Shown here: positions 49,988-62,706 of the stretch, piece by piece
Position numbering within the stretch: position 1 is the stretch's first letter
How the letters are laid out: every line of letters begins with the position of its first letter
Assembly (NCBI GenBank): GCA_965153455.1
Contig: OZ234500.1
Coordinates: 12,356,557 to 12,420,556 of the forward strand
Direction of reading: 5' to 3'
DNA length: 64,000 bases
Source: Sphagnum compactum
Taxonomy: Eukaryota; Bryophyta; Sphagnopsida; Sphagnales
Made by a program: the position numbers and the translations under genes
Notes under the pieces: generated by a model
Seen by the model: only the letters and a program-made list of their open reading frames with translations
Told to the model about the DNA's origin: nothing
Database searches by the model: none

Positions 49988-52755
49988 GCCTATAAACCCC
50001 ATTTCTCTTCCTAAATTCCTCTTTTTATTCACATCTTTAGTTGTCTTCTCTGCAAAATATGTGTCTGGTCCATTGCTTTCAAGTCTTGGCTGCAAGTTCA
50101 CATCTTCAGCTCATTCACAACCTGGCCCATGCAATTTTGCGGGAACCAACAAACCATGAAACGAGTTTTCTAGAATAGGAAATTAAGAGGTTCCTGTACA
50201 GATCTAACTAAACCAGAATTTTGTGGTAGGTTTGTTCCACTTACAAGCTCTGAAGTATGCTGTACTTGGTCAGAGGCACCCAATTCTTCCAGAAATGCGA
50301 TTTCTTAGCTTGGACAAGGTTTTGGAATTCATTCCTTTTCCACCCATTAACATGGTCAAGCAGAAGGATGCAGGAACTTACAAGTCCACCCATATGGCAC
50401 AATTCCTCATAGAACACACAATGTATCCAATAGAGTTGTTTGAGGAAGGTTTAGGTTGTGTTACAAGCCTTCCAAAATGCATTTCTGATCATCTACAACT
50501 TATCCTCCTACTTTTATTGTGTATGAAGACTTGGATGAATAGCTTGCACCAAAAAACCTCCACCCTTCATTTAACTCATCATCCTCAGCTCAATGTTTGT
50601 TCATCTGCATTGGATTTGAAACATTTGATGACATGAAGAGGCTTTTGAAACCAAGCCCCTTGGTTGCCCATTTTTCTTTTTCTTTTATTTAAATATATTG
50701 TGCAAATTGAATGCTTCTCCCAATTTACGCAAAATGCCTAAAGAAGGGCACCTAAGTACAATCCTCCTTCCTCTCAATCAATGAGCTGTAGAATTGATTT
50801 GGACTGAAAGATAATTGCCTCATTCAATCAAAACCAAAATTCTCTTTTTATCTATACAATTTAAATCCATTTGCATTATCTTGAGCACTTCCAAAGTACT
50901 CAAGAATATAAAACAACCAAATTCATTTCAAAGTCATCTGCACTTTTGCATGATGTACCCTAGCCCAATAGTATATTGGCAAATTATGTGTTAGCAAATT
51001 TCACAATCTCAAGGTTATGGTAGCAAACATCTTGAGCCTTTTGTCAACATAATTCACTAAAAATTGCATTGTTGATCATCAATGTGCTCAACCAAGGGGT
51101 GTTCACAAGGTTAACAAACTTTCAACCTTAACCCAAGTCAATGTAGCTTCATGCTTCCTTCTCGCCTATCCAAGTATTTGTTCTTGCTCTTGCACATTTG
51201 TATGGGTTGGCAATCATGGTCCATGATAGATTGGCAATGCAAATCACCAACAGTTAAATTGTTTCCCATTGGTTTTCATATGCATATGAACCCAATATTT
51301 TGTATTTGTAACATCTAAAACAACATAATTTTGTTTGCATTCGTGAATATGGGTATCCAATTAACTAGAAACCTCTTCCTTATGGTATGTAGCTCAAAAT
51401 ACAATCCCTATTTATGCACAAATGTAGTTGGTGATCATGGTCTTGATTATGCTTTAGCCACTATTATTAGTGATCTTCCTTTAGATTCTAGTCAAATAAT
51501 CCCTGGTCATAGTGGTCTTCATTACAAAACAATACCTATCATGGTCTTAGTGGTCATCATTATGCATTAGGCCATTTTTTGGTGGTCTTCCTTTAGATTT
51601 GGATTTTGGTGAAAAAATCCTTATTTAACTCTTGTTGTTGTTGATGATCATGGTCTTTGTGGTTTTCATTATGTCATATTTTGCTTATTGTCAATCATCT
51701 TCTTTTAAACTTACAGGAAACATTCCTTATTTAGCCCCTTCTATTGGTGATCTTCATTTGTGTAGTAGTGAAACAATGGTCAACTTCTAATCAAAATTGC
51801 AAATGGTTATCCAATTTGTTCTTGGTCTGTTTTGGTTTGAAATTCAATCAAGTTTTTTTTCTTATGTCTACAATCTAATACCTATCTCTAGTGATTAAAA
51901 TCTACTAAAATTTCTTCATAATTTTATCTAATGATTGAAATACATTGAATTTTTCTAGGCACTGTTTTGGTCTAAAGTTCAATGACTTTTTTCGGTCACT
52001 AAAATTTAGTGACTATCATGGTGTCATCTTGTATGGTTTTGGTTATGTCCAATGATTGTTAAGTTAATGATTGTGGTTTTAACTTGAGTGTGAATATTCT
52101 TTTTGTCTTATGTGCATGTTTCTAAAGATGTTTGAATTTTGGTGAAGCACAAAATTGAAGATCATTGTACTAAAGATGCAACAATCTAAATATGTTACCT
52201 TACACAAAGCCAAGGCCCTTCGGAAAGAAAACATACCAACACAAATTGTGGAATTTGTCCAACTTAGCACCATGGTTATTTCCTACAATTTGTATTTTGA
52301 AAGTTATAGCATAGGTTAGAAGCAAATGATTTGGCTTATTTTCATTGCTATGTGGAAGCAAATTTACATCAACTATCAAGTAATTTATCTTGATTCAATT
52401 TTTGTAGAAAAAACTTTGAAGGACTACTTGTGAGACACCTTGAAGGAATTAAAAATAGGAATTTCAAATGAGGAGGTCTTGGAGAAAAAAACATTACTAT
52501 GTGATCAAGTGCTACAGTGATGGAAGGTTATAAATGGGGATGCAACAAGGAACATCTTTAAGAGACATCAAAGTCTGATTGATGGGGCACCTATACCTAG
52601 TCCATCAACCTTGTCATATAACTTTCAAGAACATGTAGGTCCTGCATCTAATCCTAATCCATCTTTGGATTCTATACCATTTAGAAGTGACAATGAGAAA
52701 TTGATGTTAAAACATAAATGTTGTAGAGCTAGTCATGAAACATGGAACAAGGTGT
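49988..52755. other. Remorin 3' flank and intergenic DNA
   Basis: The 138-codon frame at 50223-50636 has no motif known to me and probably lies in or after the 3' UTR. GGTGATCATGGTCTT-like words recur between 51430 and 51660 as a loose repeat. Near 52390-52750 broken + frames resemble a transposon ORF scrap (EEVLEKK), but no family can be named. Confidence 0.45.
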
Positions 52756-53779
52756 AGTCACAGTCAAACTAATCAAAAACCATGTTGAACGATTGCCAAA
52801 ACTCTTTCAAAACTATAACTTTGTTAGATATATTTTTATGGTGCCACTTTAATGCTAGGTTAATCATGGGAAGTTGTGTTAAATGATTAATATGAGTGTT
52901 TAGGAATTCAAAATAAATATTCAACGAATTTTATTTTGGGTTTTGGTTTTAATAAGAAACCTTTGAACTTGAACAATAGTTGCATCAAAATCAATCAATT
53001 TTGTATATTGCTAAACTAAGACTTTTTCTCAAAAAACATTGATGGGAAAAAGTTGAAATGATGTTAATTTATTACCCACATTAAAAAAAACTCATAGTTT
53101 GAAAGTTGTGGAATTTGAAAATTTGAAAATCTAATGAAAATAACTTAAAAATTTCAAAAGTCCTTTACCACATGTAAATGGGGTGTAATGTACATGACAT
53201 TAAAACAAAGTTGTAGTTTATGATACAAGAAAAAAAGACATAAAATAGTTAGCATATTTTCATATAATTTGAAATTAGGATAATTTTTCAAAACAAAATG
53301 AAAAATTTGGTATAATTTGTACACTTTTAGAAAAAAATTAATTATCAGCCAAAATACCCAATGTCTATGAACAATTTATGATGGTTAAAAATGATAGTGT
53401 TGTTGATTACATAAACTTTTTTCCACCGATGAAACTGTGTATGGTGTGCCTACCAAGGTTTATAGACCTTGATCAATGTGTCATCAATGAACCGAATAGA
53501 CTTTGGCAATTCTAACCAGGTAACCTTTTTTATCAAATGTGCGCCATTAGATTTCATTTGCAAGTGCATAGTTGATGCATGATGTGATGAACAATGCATC
53601 ATCACACAATGCAGATTTCAACTAGTTCCACATGAAGGCGTCATACTTAATGATGTTGTCATGCTTCATGAAAAAATGAAATTGAGGAAATGTTACTCAA
53701 GCATCAACTTTGATGACCTATTCAATACAATTGGAACCTCACGTATGATGATGCAAAACAAAAAATCAAACTTGAAACT

Positions 53780-54260
53780 TAAAATTTAAAACCTAAGTTT
53801 TAACACTAAGTGATAAAAGTGAAACTTAAGCCCTAAAATTCAGTCCTTAAAACCCTAACATTAATGCCAAGAACTTAAAACTTAACCTTAAGAACCAAAA
53901 GTCAAACCTAAAAACCTTAACCGTAAAGCTTAAATCCTAAAACCTAACTTTAAATGACAAAAGTCAAACTTCAACCATAAAAATCAAATTTGAAAACCCT
54001 AACCCTAAACCCTAAAACTTATTTTTTAACCCTAAGCAACAAAAGTCAATCCCAAACCCTAAAGTTCAGACTTGAAAACCCTAACCCTAAAGCCTAAAAC
54101 CTAAACCCTAATGCCAAGCAACAAAAATAAAACCTAAACCTTCAAATTTAGACTTTAAAACCCTAACCCTAAGTGACAAAAATCAGATTTAAACCTTAAC
54201 ATTAAGTTTAATTTTAAAAAACAAACTTGAAAATGTGAACCTTGACGCTTAAACCCTTTC
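53780..54260. repeat. Degenerate array rich in CCCTAA telomere-type words
   Basis: Units of roughly 70-85 bp carry AACCCTAACCCTAAA (for example 53995-54020, 54080-54113 and 54160-54172), then AAGCAACAAAAGTCAA, then AACCTAAACC and TTCAGACTTGAAAA. The plant telomere repeat is CCCTAAA on this strand. Here it is embedded in a longer degenerate unit rather than forming a pure array. Confidence 0.75.
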
Positions 54261-54825
54261 ATCTAATCTATGAATGAGAATGAACATATTCACAATCAGG
54301 GTACCCCTTTTTGAACATAAGACTCAAGGACTTTGTTTTTGCTATCTTCCAAATATAAAATCTAAATGGAATAAATTTATGTGAAAAATATTGGATAATT
54401 CAAATTATGATAATCTGCATGGTGGTGGTGATTTTTCACATGCAAATGTAATTATGCATAAATATTTTGGTAAAAAACTAAAAATGCAAAAAATGAGTAC
54501 ATAAGCTTTTATATACAACTTAACATGTTTTCTTGCATGAAAATTTCTTACACATTTTGTTGACACTTGGGGCCAAAATTTTAAGCCTAGTGAATATAAA
54601 AAACCAACCAAATGGCAAAAAAAAAAGGAATCATTTTGCTTGTTGCCCTTTCAGAATGGATTTTGTAGCCTTCAAAATTCTTATATCTTATATTATTTAA
54701 TCAAATGCATTATGTGAACATTGCCAAACATAAACGTATGCATTACTTATCCATGAATTTTTTTGAAATCAATTGCATTGTTTAATACATTTTTTTTTAT
54801 TCCTTTAAGATGAAAATTACAGTAT

Positions 54826-55180
54826 TACTATAGAACCTGTCCCTATTCCACTTGACATTCCACCCAACCTTGAGTGGGAAAGACCCAATTCCACCCATGT
54901 GGATTCTTAGTGGAAGTCATGAGTGATCTGGAACCAGTGGCAAGGTGTCCACTACGATTCCACCATGTGCCACTCCCATCCACTTAAGTCCATTAGTTTC
55001 CATTAAAAATTCATTATGAATCCATTAAAAGCTCAATATGAAATCCACTAATCCACTATGCACACATTCAAATGGAAATGGTCCATTGAACAACCACGGG
55101 TTAGTGGTTTGGATGAGCTCCTTTCCACTTGGCCTAATTTGGGTGGAAATGCAAGTGGTTTTAAGACAAGTTTTATAGTA
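54826..55180. mobile_element. MITE-like element with ~45-bp terminal inverted repeats (355 bp)
   Basis: The left end TACTATAGAACCTGTCCC then CCACTTGACATTCCACCCAA is mirrored by the right end TTGGGTGGAAATGCAAGTGG then ACAAGTTTTATAGTA. The interior is a mosaic of TCCACTTA/GTGGA words and ATTCATTATGAATCCATTAA-like AT blocks. It lies inside the larger inverted structure. Confidence 0.75.
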
Positions 55181-55754
55181 GTCAAAACAAGGATTCAAAT
55201 TATTTAAAAAGCCTCAAAAGGACATCTATATTACATCCAATGTATTCTTGGATTTTTATTAGATTAACATGGCATGATTTTAGTTATAGTCATATACCAA
55301 TCCACTATAATGATGAAATAATAAATGTCAGAAAAATCCAAAATAGTCCATTACAATCCTTTATTTTGTTAGACTATCCTTTTGGGTACCCTAATTGTGA
55401 ATATTCCCAAATAATAATTGAATTCACATGTTTCTAATAAATAAAATTTCCATCAAAATTATGGATGAATGTTTGATTTTATCATTAATTGGTTTTTATC
55501 GATGAATTTTTTTCCCATAATTTTGATTAATTAGAACTTCATGAAATACAATTTAATTTTATATGATATAACATTTGTTGAGTAATATAATTTGTAAATT
55601 CCATTATCAATCTACTTCATCGCTATAGTTTTAAATGCCATCATTTTCAATACATCTTAACTATATTACTATTATTATGTTAATTCCATGGTCATTGTTT
55701 ATTTTTTAATTTTTTTAAAATCACATTATTTTATATTATTTTTTCCAAGCAAGT

Positions 55755-56210
55755 TGACCCAATGTCATTGACAACAATCAAAGTTTTCTTTTTGCTTTTC
55801 CCAAGGTGCCACAACTTCCCTCAAACCTATTTATAAGTGTTATTGATAATAATGGGGTGTTTTTTTTCATTTTTTTTTGGGGGTGCCAAAACGTTTTCCA
55901 AATGTAACTAATGTTGTTGAGGATGATGGGTTTTAAATGTTTAGATATCTTTAAACTACTTAATGTCATTGATGACAATGGATTTTAAAAAAAAACTAAA
56001 ATTCAGTTTTAGGCACCTTAATTAGTTTTCCTCAAACAACCTATTATCATAGATGACAATGGGGTTTTCTTTAATAATTATTTATTTTGAAGGTGCCCTT
56101 TTTCCACAAACTACATATATAATGTCATTGACAACAATTTGGGGGGGGGGGGGGTAACATTCATCCCATGATTTTCTTAAAAAAAACTATTTAACATTGT
56201 TGATGAAAAT
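55755..56210. repeat. ~85-bp degenerate tandem array
   Basis: The phrase AATGTCATTGATGACAATGG followed by a T-rich link and AAGGTGCC recurs near 55762, 55840, 55905, 55960, 56048, 56122 and 56195, with spacing of about 65-90 bp. The unit core is a near-palindrome (TTGTCATTGA / TCAATGACAA type). A 14-base G tract (56141-56154) sits in one link. Confidence 0.65.
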
Positions 56211-57239
56211 GATTTTTTGAGAAAATGAAACTATTTTGGTCCCAATATCATATTTTTCCTTACTATCACAATTTCAGTATCCATCATTATTAAATGACAT
56301 TCAAGTTTGAGATATCAATTGGAAAATAGATGAAAATGGATATAAATAATTTTGAATTTATTTATTTTCTAATCATGGATTTATTGCATCCCATGATTTA
56401 TTTATATAATCCAAATCATAAATGAAATTCATCCATGCAAAAATGACATTCATCCATATGAAATTAAGGTGCAAGTACATAGATAGGAACCAACAGGATT
56501 ACTTTACAAAACGATTGCGAATATTTTTTAGTCAATTTTCACTTTTTCATATGAAAGAATGTTTGAATGAAATCTTTCGCAACTTGTTATTAAAAATACA
56601 TATAGTTGCCCCAATAGATCAAATGTTTTGTGTTAATCATTGTTGAATATTTATGCGATTTTCAAAGTGTGTCAATTTTGCCAAATTTTGCATTTCATTT
56701 TGAAAATTTATCATAATTTTGAATCATATGAAAATATGTTAACTACTTTATGATTTTTTTAAAAATATCATAAGCTACAACTTTGTTTTGTATGTCATGC
56801 ACATTACACCCCATTTACATGTGGTAAAAGACTCTTAAAAATTTAAAAATGTGAAAAATACTTTGAGTTTTTAAAAATTTAAAATTCCATATCTTTTAAA
56901 TTGTGTGTTTTTTGAACTTGGGTAGTAGGTTTCTATCATCTAAATTTTTTTACCATCAAAATTATGTTATTACAATAGTCTTTTACCAAGTCCTTTGTAT
57001 AATTAACCACATTTGATGCAACACCTATTCAAATTCAAACATCCTTTTTAAAAACCAAAACCCAAAATTTAATTTAATGAATTTTTAATTTTAATTCTTC
57101 AACTTTCATATTAATCATTTAGCACAACTTGGAATGATTAACATAACTTTAAAATGTCAAAAAAAAATAAATGTAAAAAAATTCATAATTTTCACCACTA
57201 TCTGACATGGTTTTTGGCTCCTATTTTTGTACTTGCACC

Positions 57240-59800
57240 CTTATTCATCTATGGACATATTCATGCATGTAGGTGGATTAAAATCATATTAAGCTTTAAG
57301 CTCCAAGTTTAGGCTTATGCTCATGCACAAACCATCTTCCCTAGTTTGGGGGTCCATATTGGGTTCCCTTTATTTTGGTCACTTATTTGGGCCCTTTACA
57401 AATAACATAAATTGAGGATGAAATCAAAAAGAAGTGGTCAGAGTGGGGCCCAACTGGACTCCACTTTATAGAAAATTTTTAGTGTGGTTGAAAAGAATAG
57501 ATGAAGATTTAGAAAATGACTTATGGATATAGATATGTCATGTTATATAGCTAATCAAATTCCTCTACGTGTTAAGTATGGCAAGTGGAAAACTTCTTTA
57601 ATGTATAATGCAGAATATCCACAAATGAAATTGCCCATTAATAAGTTCATGAGTAGTGTTGAAAAATAACTATCAAATTTGCACATAGTCTTGTTTTTGG
57701 GCCATCTTACTAGTGAAGGAACATCACTGACCACTTTATGGGAACAATCTCTGTTCTCTGGATAGACCATACCCAGAAGCTTAAAAAACATGTCATCTCT
57801 TCAACTCTTCCTTTTCAAGGGGCCATGATGAAGTGATCAATCGACATGCCCATCGGCATAGATGTCTCCCCCACTCCCGGTGGTACTTTTACTTAGCTTG
57901 ACTTTCTCGTTAAGATTCATGTTTTGTTACATCAACTCTCTGGGGAGCTCTGAGATCACAGACAAATTATTCCTCACCAACTTGTTAAGCTATAGGGTAG
58001 ACTAGCCCATCATTGATTGCTTGCCTATGACTGAACACTTATTTATTTCTTCATCATATGTGCTTCATTTTGAGTGATTTAAAATGTTACGAGAGCGCTA
58101 CCTCAAGCTTTAGAAATCATCTTTGAAGTGCAAAGGAAAAGGAGTAATGAAAAAAAACAAGTTGGTGGCCAAGTGGTTTGCCAAGTTGCAATTGGCTTTA
58201 AATGCAGTGGGAAATATGGCCTTACCTACATAATAGGCTACAGAGAGGCTGCACGCCCTTTACCACTAATGTTGCACCCTCTGCCATTCGCTTGATGGTG
58301 TAGCTGGTAGGCACAGCCTCAAGGCTTCAAAGGCTTTTTGGAAACTTAGGCCTCCTTTACACGCGAAATGCTAAATACCCCCCATCGAGCTTTGTTAGCC
58401 ACTATCCCGGACACCTTGCCCCACCACCAGAGCTCCCACCTGGCCACTTGGGGGGTCCTACCTCATGCGTCTATAGAACGTCGTCGACTAGCTTTGGAAG
58501 CCTTTGTCGTTGAATGTAATCACTTTTTGAATTGCAGAACATTCTCATGTTCTACACGACCTTTCACATGTGCACGGATTTGAAATCTGACTAAATATAG
58601 AGCTTTCAAGTTTTTTTCGGTTTTCGTCTCACAAAACTCAGGATTGTGGCTACATCAGAACCACAACGGAGCTCGGTTCACTTCTTATGTCTAAAATAAA
58701 ACAAATTTGGATAAGGTTCTTGGCCAACCCACAACCATACATTTGATGCAAACCACCATAGTAGGTTGCAATGGCTTGGACGTTTCTTGTAACGAACTTG
58801 AGTCATTGTTGTTTTTTTGAAAATTGTTGTTTGCTTCGAATTCCATCTACAAAACAAGATTTTTTGCATGAGACAAATTAGGAAATCGATTTCCTATCCA
58901 TGTTTGCAAAAAAGTTGGCGTGGGTTGCATTAGTCTTGTGTTGTGTCTTGTCCCATTGTTTGTAGAACCATGTTTCTCACATTTTTCGTCGTCCAACACA
59001 TATTTTGACACAAGAATGCATATTCAACATTGAAACTTCCATTCGGCCTAGATTCCAATTAGGGTATAGAACCATAATTGTAGATCATTTGTGGGACTAT
59101 AGAGTCTAATTATTGCAATGGCACACCAAGATGACAAAATGGTTGTGAATGTTGTAAGTATAGAGACATTGCAAAATGAACCATTTCTTGCTTCGAGGGA
59201 AAGTAAGTTCCTTTGCATATTCACAAGGACAAAGGAAACACAAAATTTGTAATCCCCCAAACATATTGACACACCATAGAGCAAATTTTGTAGCGCTTGT
59301 TTATAGGTGCTCTTTTATTTCCAATATTATCCTTCTTCTAAAAAATGGAGCAATGGGGCTGTTAATTGACAAACTCTATCATCTCTTTCCAATCTCTCCA
59401 CCCTTAACTGCTTCCAATGTCTACTATACATCACATCTTTTCATGTCTAACATTATTTTTTGTTTTTGTTGTCTTGTCGTAGACCTTTGTTTTACATGGG
59501 TTTTGATGTCCTGCAACAATCCATGTTATACTACCCTACACCTTAATTCCATATGGGTATGTTGTCTTGCCCTATACCTTAATTTCCCATGGGGTCTGCT
59601 TGTTAATTCAATGGACCAATCCAACTTGTGGATTAATCACATAAAACCATAGTATTTGTTTTGCAAATATTCTTGCAACTTTGGATTAGAAGATAGAACG
59701 AACATTCTACCGGTAGAAATGCAAAAGCTTCTTTTGTCTACACAACATAAATGCATGTAGAGGGGAAGGAATGATACTACTGCCAAAAGAAAGGGAAGAA
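57240..59800. other. Intergenic DNA, partly GC-richer
   Basis: No gene was recognised. At about 58372 the word CTAAATACCCCCCATC and the nearby ACTATCC.GACACC repeat sequence seen near 27836-27870, hinting at a shared element end. The 158-codon frame at 59176-59652 has no motif I can name and contains a short direct repeat of about 48 bp (CCTACACCTTAATTCC and CCTATACCTTAATTTCC). Confidence 0.45.
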
Positions 59801-59859
59801 AATCTTGGTGTGAATTTCTTGAATCAAACAAACATTCACAACTCAAATCTCAAATTGGG

Positions 59860-61798
59860 AAGACAATGTCAAGTATGTCCATCAAACGAGGTTGTCAAAA
59901 AACATTCATTGCCAAGCAACCATATCTAGACTTAAGTCTTTGTCAACTAGTATACCTACATGGAGAACATAAAAACAAATAAGGCCAAATATGCCATAGG
60001 AAGGATCTACTTGGATATCGCCGTGCCTTGGGGTCTCAATTGTTAGCTGGTATGAAGGCACACTTGATGGGACTTATAAGGCAAGGCCTTTCTCTTGCTC
60101 AAGTAATGGCTCATCATAAGGCCTATGTCAGGGAGAAGACATTCAACAATGAACCTGTGACTGGTGACACTTTTGTGCTCCCATCCGATGTGAGAAATTT
60201 AGCAAAGAAGAGAGTTGATGATTTATGGCAGAAACACCCCAAGGATCCCATTAGTGTTAGAATGTGGGTTTTAAAAAATCTTGATTTAGTTTTTTATTAT
60301 GTCCAACATGCCCCTTTGGACCTGAATCTATTGAACTAGGATGACACACCATTCACATTCGGAATTCAAACTCCATGGCAGTTTGAAATGATGGAAAACT
60401 TTGGAGACCAAAATTCTATTTCATTTGATGCAACCTTTGGAATGAATCAGAGCAGGGCATACCTTCCTCTTCTATTGAATAAACTATAGTGACAAGATCA
60501 TTGTTTACGAATGCATGAGATAATTTTTGTTCCATGTGATTTGTAGTATTCATTGTATACCTTGATGGTGTTTGACAAATGGTAGAATGGCATACTGGTT
60601 GCCTTCATTGCCATTGGAAAAAGTAGGGAAAATGACTTACACCCAATTTTCCAAACATTATCAAAATGCTTCCCAATAAATTGGATGCCCAATGGTATCA
60701 TTGTGGACAATGTGCAAGTTGAAATTAATGACCTAAGGTAAGGTAATCTTCCAACAATACTTTCATTTCATCACATGTAGACCAATATTTGTTTGTGATC
60801 CCAAACATTGGTATCTAATTTTTGTGCTTGCATTTGCAGTAACATTTGACTTGGAGCCAAATTATTTTTGTGCTTGTGGCATGTTCGCAAAACATGGGTT
60901 GAGAATGTAGTTAAGATCACAAGTGTGGAAGAGAGGTCAAGAGTTTTATTTACTCTCAAAAGCATCATGTATTCTTGAGATTGTTGATGTAGACCTTGTC
61001 TTGTGGGCAGAACAACAACTTGAGCTCTTGGCCCAAAACTACATCGATTGAGCCTACTTCTATGAATATTTGAAAGAACATTGGTTGCATAAAGCAGGGA
61101 TGTGGTGTATCGGAAATTGGAACATCCCCCATGCAGGGCAAGACACAAACACAACTATGGAATCATTTCACAACAACATGAAGCAAATTTTGGATTCTTC
61201 TACAGAGAGGCTTATAGGATGCATGATGGATTGGTTCATCTACAATCTTGTTGGTGATGTTCTAATTCATTATTGGTACAGGGTGCAATGCAAAATCTTC
61301 AGTTATGTGAGAAACAAAAAGCAAGAAAGCATTGTTGCAAGTGCCCTATTGCGAGCTCTTGACATTCTAGATACGAATGTCTTATTGCGCCCAGATGGGG
61401 AGGTTATTGCATTTGTGGCATCCACCAACCACTTGGGAAAAGTGTGGACTGTACACGTTCCAACTTCAGAGTGGTCACGATGCAATTGCCCCCTTGTAGC
61501 ACAAGGCATTGTTTATAAGCATGTCATGAAAGTTTTCAAGATGCTTCATCTAAACATTGGTGATGGGTCAATTGTTAGAGAGACTAGTACCTTGCATGGG
61601 GTTGCATGGGGTGTTGTAGTTCCCGAACATAATAGTTCAGAGTGCAGGCTTGGAGACAATCGCACCATAGATGATGATAGCAAAGACGAACAACCTGGAC
61701 AACAAATCATCTTGGAGCTCATAGATAATCTAGAATCCACAAAAAATGAAGATGGAATTGATGCCATCGACAAGGTCTTCTCTGACCTTAGCCGCTAG
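59860..61798 (+). pseudogene. FAR1/MULE-type transposase, decayed
   Basis: Fragments on the + strand follow the MULE/FAR1 plan. A zinc-finger-like start reads RGCQKTFIAKQPYLDLSLCQ (about 59888-59950). A central block contains SLAQVMAHHKAYVRE (about 60090). The MULE transposase-domain entry is NSISFDATFGMN (about 60412-60447). A C-terminal frame of 242 codons (61070-61798) has DTNTTMESFHNNMKQIL (about 61145-61195) and a SWIM-like finger SRCNCPLVAQGIVYKHVMKV (about 61476-61535). SWIM fingers need CxC...CxH; here Tyr replaces the third Cys. Stops after about 60339 and around 60490 and further frame changes separate the fragments. MULE enzymes move DNA by cut-and-paste and are the ancestors of the FAR1/FHY3 regulators, but the breaks make a domesticated gene unlikely. 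Confidence 0.85.
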
Positions 61799-61799
61799 T

Positions 61800-62706
61800 G
61801 TAGAATTTCCACCCTTGCAATACCAAGGCAGAAGGACAAATTCGCCAGGGTTCTTTTCTTTTCCTTTTTTTGCCCCCAAGTTTTTTGTGGTTTGTGAGTT
61901 TTTGGTGTAGTAATGATGATGGTATAAGATTAAATTGTAGACAGTCTATTTGTTGCGGGCATTTGAGGTCGAGTTTTTTTCAAGGCATCTGTGCTGTTGC
62001 TGATGAGAATCACCTCAGCACTTTGCGGGATTTTTCTTTGTTTTGATGATTTTGCCAGGTGTCTTGACTTTGAAAATCTTCAAGCCAAGGATGATCGTAA
62101 AGTCTAGTGCGTTGAGGCACCTGCAATCTGCTTCTTGTTGGAAGATGCTCTGACAATGTGTGCGAGTGCAAATAGACTTGAACATCCTGTATAGATCGGC
62201 GTGGGATCAGTAGTGCTGAAGCAATTTTTAGCAGATGGCAAACTGATCAACGTCCCCGAGGTTTTTGCGTTACTACTGTTGATAGAAATTTAGCTCAGTG
62301 GCTTGCGAGACCTGCAGGTATCAAGACAGCACAAGCCCGCATTGTATGTCACGGATTCAAACCTCGTTCACAGCATTTCTGAACTTGGAGCGGCAATGAT
62401 AAAAACAAACGAGCAAGCAAGCAGGCGATGTTGCTTGGCAGTTGGTCCTCTCGAGCATTAATCAAGCTTTTGTCGTCTCTTGGCAGCTCATCAACCTCTG
62501 TGCTTAAATCGTCTCAGAGAAATTCTAGTAGCCTGTGTCCCAGGAAGTTCCAGAATCGTTGGTAGATCACTGACATCCTATTGCGAGCAAATTTGTTGGC
62601 TAGAGCTATTGTTGCCATGAAGTAGAGTACAATGCTTACAACTGTCCAGAAGCTTCAGGCACGGAGGTATAGCACTGAAGTAGCTTCACATCATTTGGTA
62701 TTTGCA
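61800..62706 (+). promoter_or_regulatory. Upstream region of the CLU/REC-like gene
   Basis: Composition becomes more balanced than the AT-rich transposon DNA before it, as ahead of the other two genes. No TATA box or transcript start could be placed. The tRNA-like segment listed separately lies 340-420 bp before the start codon. Confidence 0.4.
62285..62365 (+). mobile_element. tRNA-like segment, SINE candidate
   Basis: A good box-A word, TTAGCTCAGTGGCTTG (62290-62305), is followed about 45 bases later by a box-B-like word, GGATTCAAACC (about 62350-62360). The spacing is longer than in a normal tRNA gene and no acceptor stem pairs, so a tRNA-derived SINE head is more likely than a functional tRNA. 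Confidence 0.4.

Larger units (their letters stand above)
52760..57235. mobile_element. Long inverted-repeat structure, ~0.6-kb arms, ~4.5 kb overall
   Basis: The left arm (about 52760-53365) and right arm (about 56635-57235) are inverted copies of moderate identity. Left landmarks are CAAAAACCATGT (52777), GTTGTGTTAAATGATTAATATG (about 52874), TTTTGGGTTTTGGTTTT (about 52935), CCACATGTAAATGGGGTGTAATG (about 53168) and ATTTTCATATAATTTGAA (about 53257). They return as reverse complements in mirror order at about 57210, 57110, 57055, 56808 and 56720. The 3.3-kb interior contains a telomere-motif-like array, a 355-bp MITE and a tandem array, but no transposase. A decayed long-TIR DNA transposon (for example MULE-like) is possible, as is an inverted pair of independent insertions. 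Confidence 0.7.

Noticed and set aside
50223-50636. Possible gene after the remorin (138 codons)
   Set aside because: No family resemblance; its position fits 3' UTR or downstream DNA.
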